A DNA stretch of 38,602 nucleotides from Hypsibius dujardini (Eukaryota > Tardigrada > Eutardigrada > Parachela > Hypsibiidae): positions 1-38,602 of the forward strand of contig LRSR01004575.1 of the NCBI GenBank assembly GCA_001579985.1, in the 5' to 3' direction. Positions 31,283 through 38,602 of this stretch are shown piece after piece; positions within the stretch are counted from its first letter, which is position 1, and each line of letters opens with the position of its first letter. The translations under genes and the position numbers were made by a program. Under the pieces are notes generated by a model. That model saw only the letters and a list, made by a program, of their open reading frames with translations. It was not told the origin of the DNA and ran no database searches.

Positions 31283-31661
31283 TTAAACATTGGCTCCAAT
31301 GGTGTCGTGTCTAGACCGAAGTCCTATTTTACCATGTGGTTTTGTAGTATTGTGACATAGTATGTGCAGGCCAAATTCGCTAGTAGTCCAGAGTGAGCCA
31401 TTTAGAGTGTTCAGGGCATCCAGAATGCCCGCTGCGCTGTTGAGAGTATTCGCACACGCCAAGCTGATGAGGTTGATGTTGAAAGATGTACGCAACTCGC
31501 AATCGCACAGTAGAACGATAAGACGAGAGCCGTTTCCCAATAAGCTGACACAGACGTTTGCCGTATGGAAGATGCCTATAGCCGGCCAACTCGGGCCGTC
31601 TTATTTAACCGTGTCGTTGATAAAGGTCACCATTTGTGCCATTCACGGAGGTGTTAGATAT
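31283..31661 (-). pseudogene. GPCR pseudogene with lost start codon
   Basis: The family start GATCATGTCTAAC is here GATCATATCTAAC (ATA at 31661-31659). The following frame has MVTFINDTVK and a stop, then PAIGIFHTANVCVSLLGNGS (TM1), CELRTSFNINLISLACANTL (TM2) and LNGSLWTTSEFG (loop before TM3). Similarity fades after about 31340; TM3-TM7 are absent. Confidence 0.88.
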
Positions 31662-31981
31662 GATCGCAACTCGTCCCTTACATAAACGACGAATTTGCTT
31701 TGCCAATCATGGATGGCTTTGGTGTGGGCTCAGGTGGTACTACCGTAACCGAGGGCATGAAAATAATAGTTCATGGTGGGGTCCTCGTCCGAAAGGTTGG
31801 AAGAAACTGCTAACAATTTATTACTACTACCATCACCCCAAGCGATATATAGTCGTGTAGTACGGATTATCGCAGCTCCCTGCTTGCCTGTGACATCGGT
31901 CTTATCACAGTTAACACGGGGCGTAGAAGGCTTCACTTCAACAATGTTGCTCTCCAGGCACCAGGCCGAAAATGAATGTAT

Positions 31982-32340
31982 GAGGTAAAGGCCGTTCACC
32001 AGGCCGCTTTTAGAAATCGTAACTTAACCAGGCCGGTTTTTTCAACGTTGATTTCCCGGCGCTGCAGTGCTGCCATGCCATAACAGATGGCTTGAAAACA
32101 TTCAGAAAAATTCTCTGACCCATTTTAGTTCGTTCCTAAGCCTCACGGTTCGAATTTGAGTCCAAAAAAAGGAAGAGAAGAATCTCAATGGAGAAGTGTG
32201 CAAGTAGTCCGGTAGAGGCACCACTTCGGTTCCATCTCCCTGAGTTGACTTCGCAAAAACGACTTATGCGCCACCTGTTGGCCTGCCGGCCTCATAAAGT
32301 TACGATTTCTAAAAGCGGCCTGGTTAGCGGCCTTTACCTC
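31982..32340. mobile_element. Foldback element with 44-bp inverted ends
   Basis: 31982-32025 and 32297-32340 are reverse complements at 42 of 44 positions (GAGGTAAAGGCC outermost, CTTTTAGAAATCGTAACTT inward). About 270 bases of non-coding sequence lie between. It resembles a MITE; no clear target duplication was seen. Confidence 0.8.
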
Positions 32341-33397
32341 GTACTGTAGTTGCCGTACAAACCATTCTGGCCTCCCGATCATGTTAATCATGCATTAGAA
32401 AGTAATGCACATGACTGTAAACATCGTATGCATCGAACGGCAACGTCGTGTAAACTACGCTGAAGGGAAACATATTAATCTCAGCGTCAAAATTAAAATG
32501 AGTTTGAGGTTAGTAGAAATGTTGAAAAGGAAATATCTCAATTTCGATATACGACAGAATGTAGATACAAAGGGTAACGACCGGTCGATATAAAGAAATG
32601 CTTCCAGTTTTTAGGTTTCCGATTCTAGCTAACCAGCCCATTTTTCCTCTCTGCTAGCTTGTCTTCTGTTTGTTCGCGTAGCCAAGATTATCCGTTATAC
32701 CTTCGTTTCGACCATAAACGAGGAGAGAGATAGGTCGTGCCAATTTATATTGTGACCATATTGTGACCATATTGTGACCATATTGTGACCATATTGTGAC
32801 CATATTATATTGTGATCCTTAAGGTCATCCGGGGCCCGTTCGATAGGAAGTCAAATTGAGACTTTTTTTAACTAATGAAGAACAAAGGGGACGGCCTAGA
32901 ACGGAAAGCCAGAACCGGGGATACGAACACATCCGGCGTAATACGTACACTGTCACGTTTCCACACAAACGTTTTAGTTAAGCCTAATTGTAACCGATGT
33001 CTCGATATCAATAGCAGCAATTATTTTAGCCACACCCTTACCTAACGCAAGTGAACTGACAGCACCGGAACAACCACAACTCTATTCTCCTCATCTGATA
33101 TAACTGGCTGTTATAATTGGTTGATCCAATTACATAGCACGCGTCCCTCACGTCCAGCCGAGGCGTGACGGTTACTCGTGGGGACTCAACCCAACCGGAC
33201 CTTTAACCATACCTTCGTGTAGATTTAAGTGACAGTTTTCATTGTCGTGTGATACTCGGTAATGGTGAATCTTTTCCTTGGCAGAACAACGGGTTAGACA
33301 CGTTTTCCATTACGGTTTTCTTCCGGCAATTTGATCGCCCAAACCGACCAAACAAAATTCAAAAGCAAGTGCCTAACACGAAGGAAGATCTGTGATC
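32341..33397. other. Intergenic region upstream of the repeat-bearing receptor pseudogene
   Basis: Apart from the 11-bp tandem repeat at 32748-32802, I see no gene or motif. It would include the ancestral promoter of the receptor copy at 33398. Confidence 0.4.
32748..32802. repeat. 11-bp tandem repeat, five copies
   Basis: Five exact units of TATTGTGACCA, followed by a degenerate one. Confidence 0.95.
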
Positions 33398-34637
33398 ATG
33401 TTGAACACATCAGACAACGGCTCAGCCGTGACCTTTGCCAACGGTACCGGCTCAGCCGTGACCTTTGCCAACGGTACCGGCTCAGCCGTGACCTTTGCCA
33501 ATGGTACCGGCTCAGCCATGACCTTTGCCAATGGTACCGGCTCAGCCATGACCTTTGCCAATGGTACCGGCTCAGCCATGACCTTTGCCAACGGTATCGG
33601 CTCAGCCGTGACCTTTGTTAACGGTACCGGCTCCTACAACATTCCCAGTTGGTCGGCCATCGGCGTTTTTCAAACGGTCAATGTCTGCGTCAATCTTTTG
33701 TTAAACGGATTCCTTCTCGGGTTGCTTATAAACAATCGGCAGCTCCACACCTCCTTCAATATCTGCGTCATCAGCTTGGCAAGTGCTAACATGATCGATA
33801 ACTCCGCTAACATTCTCTACGCCCTGCGTACGCTGACCGGTGCAATCGGGACTTTCGGTGGAACAACCTGCACTTACTACCTGCACGTCTTCTGGGTGGA
33901 ATGCTGCGTCATCTTCGGCCAACACGCGGTGATCGCCCTCAGCCGAATGTGGGCCATCACCCACCCAATTTCTTACCGGAACCGACATACCAGACCACTG
34001 GCCCTGACTCTTATCATTGGCGTCTGGAATCTTCGTTCATGTCTTTATGCTACCATTCCTGATTGTTGATTTGCGGTTCTTTCGAAAGACCATTCGAGAG
34101 AACGGCAGACAGTGTCAGTCGAACGACACAGAACAGATTGTCTATTCCGTGGTCTGCCAAGTGATGCTGTGTCTACTCCCCGCAATCGGTCGTGCCGGTG
34201 GTTTTTGTCACCAGAAAAGTTAGAGCCTTGCACCGGTCGGTTGTAATACCTTCTAAGCAAGTTACTCGGATGTCCAACCTCCCCCAAGACGGACCAACTG
34301 AACCACAGGGGACGTCTCGAAGGATTCCTCAGGGTGCAGATATTCTGACCATTCCTTCCGTCACCACAAAGACAAGCCGTCGCTCTTGCGGCTTTCTATT
34401 TTTGTGTGTCATGTCGGTATGCGCGCGGGTCAGCTGACTGCCGGTTAATGTGACCTTGTTCGTGCTCAGCATTAATCCCAAGCTCCCTGTGTCGGAGCAT
34501 GCGTGGGAAGTATTTGAGGCACTTGTGGCAATACAAACGACCATCGATCCCATTATTTTCTGCTCTCTGTGAGGAACTTACGAGAAACTGTACAGCGGTT
34601 AGTGGGAACTCGAGTTTTCAGGCACGTTCGCCGATAA
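33398..34637 (+). pseudogene. GPCR pseudogene with expanded sequon-repeat N-terminus
   Basis: Full-length relative of the receptors at 28433 and 36419. From ATG 33398 the frame is open through seven N-terminal decapeptide repeats, TM1 (VNLLLNGFLLGLL), TM2 (SLASANMID), Cys before TM3, the SRM motif and TM4. A frameshift at about 34028 (TGG|AAT) moves TM4-TM5 (FVHVFMLPFLIVDLRFF) to another frame; a second near 34190 affects TM5; a TGA at 34435-34437 replaces the Trp of SWLP in TM6; a third shift near 34558 interrupts TM7 after DPIIF. The last codons (VFRHVRR) and a downstream AATAAA at 34730-34735 are still recognisable. Few disruptions in a full-length frame suggest recent inactivation. Confidence 0.9.
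33419..33628 (+). repeat. 30-bp in-frame tandem repeat (7 copies) in receptor N-terminus
   Basis: Seven exact-length units GGCTCAGCCGTGACCTTTGC plus CAACGGTACC encode GSAVTFANGT; units 4-6 have Met for Val, unit 6 ends NGI and unit 7 has VNGT. Six of the seven carry an N-glycosylation sequon (NGT). The unit corresponds to the single TFxNxT segment of the other receptors. Confidence 0.97.
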
Positions 34638-36418
34638 TTGAATCCTAATTTTAAAACTTTCACTCACTCTCATGTCAGTCGGATCTAAACATGCCTTTCC
34701 CACGTCATTTCTCCATCCTAATATCCTCAAATAAAAGTCAATCACGTATCGTCATTTCCCCGAGAATCGAATAACATGATTGGCAAATCGAAAGAGAGAG
34801 AGATATGGGAATATAAGAATGAGATATAAGAATGAGAGAGTGATATGGTCCGAGATGATTTTCTAATCTTAAATATTGTTCGTCAAAATGAAAAAACTTC
34901 AAGAGGTCCTTCAATTTTTTATTGATCGATTGATTCAAGACACAAAATGAAGTGTGGATTGTCCAGTTATACTGTTTACCATTTTACACACTGAACTACC
35001 ATATAGTAAGACGATGCAACTGGGTCTGGATAAACATTATTGGAACGCAAACTCTACAGCACCACACACTGTTTTTTTTCGTTGCTCACGCTATTTGACG
35101 AAGAATTTAAAAGCGATGAAGGAAAAAAATTCGCGTTTCAATCAACCTTGAAAAGTTTTATGTGTGAACTAAAAAGTCGCTTTTTAGAATTGAGAAGTTC
35201 AAACAGCATTCCTAAGACGTATTTTTGGGAACAACAAAAAACTACAATTAAAATGGCCAAAACTGAAGTTGGATGAGGTAACGGATAATAAAAGTCAAAT
35301 AGTGATAGACATTTTATAAAAGGTCAAATGGCTCAAGGAAGACGAAGGTTGGAAGAACGATCAGATGGGGGTAACTTGCAGGGAGGCGAACAAAAAGACA
35401 CGCTAACCAAGGAATCCAGAGGGATGGACTCGGTCATTACACAGGTAGATGAGAAGACGCACAAGAAGGCCGACACTAAAAAGAATGGGTGCGAAAGAAA
35501 TAAACAAACAGACGCGATGGATGTGAGAAAAAAGTGCAGACATGAATCGGGACACGATCGAGTCGAGTCGAATTGAGTCATTTTTTAGCTTTGTAAAAGC
35601 AGCTCTTCAACGTATCAAACCAGCGAGGGTGCAGTCCGACTTGTAATAGTTAGTCTTAATCGGTTTTCGTTTTAACAGTTTGATTATCCTTGTCCGTAAT
35701 AACACTCGGGAAACCGGAATAGCTAGAACTATGTAGTACGTGTGCAGCACCTGCCGAGGATCAAATCATGACGGCTTAAAGGGTGCCACAAAGCTGGAAC
35801 GGAAACAGTCACGATTCGGCGTGGCTGTCAGGTGCGTGCATTAACCTCTAGTGGAGGATTAACATGAAGCGCGCCAGCTGGTTTCCTCGCCACACAACCG
35901 CCCTGTTCTTGAATATTACATCTCAGTCACATTGATAGCACATCTCAGTCACATTGATAGCACGCCTCAGGACCTGTGACGTAATACCGAAAAACTGAGA
36001 TTATTTAGCTATTTCTGTAAATAATTAACCCTGAATCCCGGAAGGAACCGATCATGCCTAACTGTTTAGGTAACGGCGCAATTCCGCGAATGTTGCCAAC
36101 GAGACAGCTCGAAAAAAGGATGTTCCTCTGTCGCACATCCGTTTTCAAAACAGCTGCGACAGCCCAGAAATTGAGGAAATTTTCTTCTCTCCGCGTTAAT
36201 ATGCGACCGAACATAGTTCCAAAATGTACACAGGTTCTTCTTGGTCTATACAAATAGTATCACTACGCGAAAGACCCCTAATTCTTAGGTATTAGTGGAT
36301 TCTTTCTTTACGAGCAAATTTGTCGCATGTGTGTAATATTAAATGTTGAAAGGCTGAATTTTCTTTACAACGCACTGTACCCATCCCGTCACTGCGAGGA
36401 AAGAAAACAGTTTTGATC
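34638..36418. other. Intergenic region before the second intact receptor
   Basis: Contains GAGA-rich sequence (34790-34850), a frame at 35328-35576 without recognisable motif, and the duplication at 35918-35961. No gene supported. The last few hundred bases should hold the promoter of the receptor at 36419. Confidence 0.4.
35918..35961. repeat. 22-bp tandem duplication
   Basis: ACATCTCAGTCACATTGATA plus GC occurs twice in direct succession. Confidence 0.95.
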
Positions 36419-37483
36419 ATGTCTAACGCATCAGGCAACGACACAAAGGTGACCTTTCCCAATGCCACAGCTCTCAATTACACTTTGAGTTGGTCGGTAT
36501 TGGGCGTCTTCCAAACCACAAACATCTGCGCCTCATTTATAGGCAATGTCTTTATTTTCTGCTTGTTAGTCAGCAACCGCCAATTGCGTACACCATTCAA
36601 CCTCTTTATCCTCAGCTTGGCATGTGCCAACATTGTCATCATCTTCATGGAGATCATGGATGCCTTGCACACTCTAGCCGATGGAAATTGGACAGTCGGT
36701 GAGGCAGCTTGCACCTGCTATATATACGTCTCCTTCGGGGAAAGCGGTGTGGTCTTCCACCAACACGCGCTGATTGCGGTCAACCGGATGTGGGCTGTCG
36801 TCCATCCCATGTCTTACCGCAGTTGGCACACCAAACGGCTGGCCCGAGGTCTCATCACTGGTGTCTGGGCTTTCGCCCTAGTCTTCTGGCTGCCATACGT
36901 AATTATGGACCTGCTGTTTTTTCGACTGACGATCCAGGAGAATGGCCAACAGTGCCAGACCAACGGCAACGCGCAGTTTACCTATTCCGTAATTGGGCAA
37001 GTGATTTTTTATCTACTGCCAGTGTTCGTGCAGATGATGGTCTTTCCCGTGGTGTATTGCACTCAGTTATCACGAACCTTGCCAAGAAAGGTCACACCTA
37101 CCCATCCGCAGCGTCAGCGACCGATTCATCTACCAGAAGAAGCAGCGAACATACCTTCAAACTCGATCACAGCCGGTTCGCGCAATAATCCCAATAATCT
37201 TCCGGGTGTGGCAAACATTAGGAAATCAGACTCTTCTGGTCTCGGGCTTTTGGCTATTCTGTCATTGTGCGCTATTGTCAGTTGGCTGCCCAGTACGGTG
37301 ACGTATTTTCTGATGAGCCTGAATCCGGACATCCCCATTCCGGATCATGCATTTGATGTGTTTGAGGCACTTTTGGTGATTCAAACGACCGCCGATCCCA
37401 TTATTTTTCTGCTCTCTCTGAACAATTTGCGAGAAGAGGTTCGCCGGCTGGGCACGCGTGTTTTCAGCCGGTTTCAGACATAG
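36419..37483 (+). CDS. Divergent class A-like GPCR, single exon, 354 aa
   Basis: Intact. The true start is ATG 36419; the upstream in-frame codons are TTG and ATC. Four N-terminal sequons are present (Asn3, Asn7, Asn15, Asn20). TM1 has IGNVF, TM2 LACAN (68-71), with Cys98 and Cys179 for the disulfide. The DRY position is NRM (122-124), TM6 carries SWLP (288-291) and TM7 DPIIF (326-330), so the same substitutions as in the receptor at 28433-29482 are kept. TM5 is about 189-214. The third loop (about 216-272) is Pro- and Asn-rich and differs most from its paralogue. Retained motifs and an undisturbed frame argue for selection. Expected at the plasma membrane; ligand and G protein unknown. Confidence 0.92.
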   Translation: MSNASGNDTKVTFPNATALNYTLSWSVLGVFQTTNICASFIGNVFIFCLLVSNRQLRTPFNLFILSLACANIVIIFMEIMDALHTLADGNWTVGEAACTCYIYVSFGESGVVFHQHALIAVNRMWAVVHPMSYRSWHTKRLARGLITGVWAFALVFWLPYVIMDLLFFRLTIQENGQQCQTNGNAQFTYSVIGQVIFYLLPVFVQMMVFPVVYCTQLSRTLPRKVTPTHPQRQRPIHLPEEAANIPSNSITAGSRNNPNNLPGVANIRKSDSSGLGLLAILSLCAIVSWLPSTVTYFLMSLNPDIPIPDHAFDVFEALLVIQTTADPIIFLLSLNNLREEVRRLGTRVFSRFQT

Positions 37484-37586
37484 CTGACGGCATCCATCAG
37501 ATCCACTCATTGGTTCAGGAAATAGTTTGTGACACTGTAAACTATTAAGTCTTTATAATCTTCTCGTCTTACCTGAATAATTATTC
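37484..37586. other. 3' flank of the receptor gene
   Basis: About 100 bases between the receptor stop codon and the first inverted-repeat arm. No polyadenylation hexamer is obvious. Confidence 0.3.
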
Positions 37587-37915
37587 ACAAGGGAATTGCA
37601 CCACTCTCGAAGGTGAAATCTCGTGTCAGTTGATTGATTTATTCATTGCTGGTTTGTTTTTGTCGTTGGCAAGGACTAAACAGCTAGTTGTAACACCGGC
37701 ACATGTAGCAATGTAGCAATCAACTGACGCGGTATACGGTAACATTGACAGCGCCATCTATGTACCACCATGTAATACGTTTTTATTTTTAGAAAAGTGT
37801 TTCCACACGTTTATTTTTTTTTCTTGATGGAAACAGCATCATATAATGTGGACACACACTATAAAATTAACGGATGTGCAAGATTTCACTTTCAAGAGTG
37901 GTGGAATTCCCTTGT
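37587..37915. repeat. Inverted repeat, 35-bp arms, about 260-bp spacer
   Basis: 37587-37621 and 37881-37915 pair at 32 of 35 positions (CAAGGGAATT, then CCACTCT and GTGAAATCT). Part of the foldback-rich right end of the window. Confidence 0.8.
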
Positions 37916-38067
37916 CAGATTCCACCGATTAATTCACCGTTCCAGAAAAATGCTCCACGAACCTCAAAACATATGCAGTTCTACGATGAGACACGGCTTG
38001 ATTTCATGCTAAAACATTAAAAATAATGATTTGAAGACCAAGCATTGGTGTTTAACGGAAGCAGCCT

Positions 38068-38580
38068 GAAGAACGTTTTACATCTAAAGGCGTATAAGTT
38101 TTGCTTGTAAAAGAGCTTTACCCGGTGTGCGGTGGGACCTGCTAATACGCGTACAGCAAAGTTCATTTAGTGGCTGAATTTGTATTCAGGCTGCGTCCAT
38201 TTGACGACATTTTCATTCAGCCTCTAAACGATCTTCTCTGTACCGAGTTATTGGCGGGTCCCGCCGCACAAAGAGTACGTTGGACGTCATCCAAGAAAAT
38301 AATTATTCAGGCTTCATCGACTGATTCACCCGCCCAGTAACTTCCTTCACGAACTTGAGTACTAATTTAGGCTCCAAGATGAGACACGACGTCATAGTAA
38401 GCTGTAACATAGAAACAAAAGATCCCTGAACCCAAAAATGTCGTCAAATGGACGCAGCCTGAATACAAATTCAGCCACTAAATGAACTTCGCTGTACGCG
38501 TATTAGCAGGTCCCACCGCACACCGGGTAAAGCTCTTTTACAAGCAAAACTTATACGCCTTTAGATGTAAAACGTTCTTC
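38068..38580. mobile_element. Large foldback repeat, 146-bp arms nearly identical
   Basis: 38068-38213 and 38435-38580 are reverse complements over 146 bases with one mismatch seen (CAGCAAA against CAGCGAA). The 221-base centre contains a diverged direct copy of part of the right arm (ATTCAGCC, then ATTGGCGGGTCCCGCCGCAC against ATTAGCAGGTCCCACCGCAC) and a diverged copy of 37916-38010 at about 38305-38400. No coding sequence. Confidence 0.9.
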
Positions 38581-38602
38581 TGGCGCAAAGAAATATGGGC
38601 AA

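Noticed and set aside
32140-32165. GGTTCGAATTT resembling a tRNA B box
   Set aside because: No matching A box, acceptor stem or anticodon arm could be folded around it.
33373-33591. Minus-strand frame with a decapeptide repeat (PLAKVMAEPV)
   Set aside because: Antisense shadow of the 30-bp repeat in the receptor pseudogene.
35328-35581. Open frames on both strands of about 82 codons
   Set aside because: Mirror frames of the same purine-rich stretch, with highly charged composition and no motif.

Overview
The window is metazoan nuclear DNA. Genes are split by GT-AG introns and one GC-AG intron, most of the sequence is non-coding, and there are many microsatellites, minisatellites and foldback repeats. 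Several seven-transmembrane receptors and an ankyrin/SOCS-box gene point to an invertebrate animal. A tardigrade or other ecdysozoan would fit the compact introns and the local receptor expansion, but this is inference; nothing in the sequence fixes the species.

Layout: (1) 1-1763: a hairpin repeat, then the last two exons of a gene for a Cys/Gly-rich protein that looks like an expansin/barwin-type double-psi beta-barrel (DPBB). (2) 1.9-5.6 kb: no genes; a terminal-inverted-repeat element (about 1938-3335) with a second element (2009-2371) inserted in its left terminus, and a 250-bp MITE-like repeat. (3) 5.6-6.1 kb: a small secreted-protein gene (minus) with a TATA box, beside a 1-kb inverted-repeat composite whose family recurs near 14.8, 16.7 and 22.9 kb. 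(4) 8.8-13.3 kb: an intact two-exon class A GPCR (minus, 13339-11090) and a broken copy of it (9111-8770). (5) 17.5-22.1 kb: a seven-exon ankyrin-repeat and SOCS-box (ASB) gene (minus), about 508 aa, with all splice phases consistent; its introns carry a (TGTGTC)n tract, a CA tract, an exon relic and an array of ten CACGTG palindromes. (6) 23.7-37.5 kb: a cluster of a second, divergent class A-like receptor family with two intact single-exon genes (28433-29482 and 36419-37483) and at least four pseudogenes on both strands, interleaved with two broken MAP3K-like kinase copies. (7) 37.5-38.6 kb: stacked foldback repeats ending in a 146-bp inverted repeat with one mismatch.

Functionally, the ASB protein would be a substrate adaptor of an Elongin BC/Cullin-5 ubiquitin ligase and the receptors would sit in the plasma membrane with unknown ligands. 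The genes do not form a pathway. The most informative features are the birth-and-death receptor cluster, including a receptor pseudogene whose N-terminus expanded as seven in-frame 30-bp repeats carrying glycosylation sequons, the possible DPBB gene, and the nested element with a readable insertion history.
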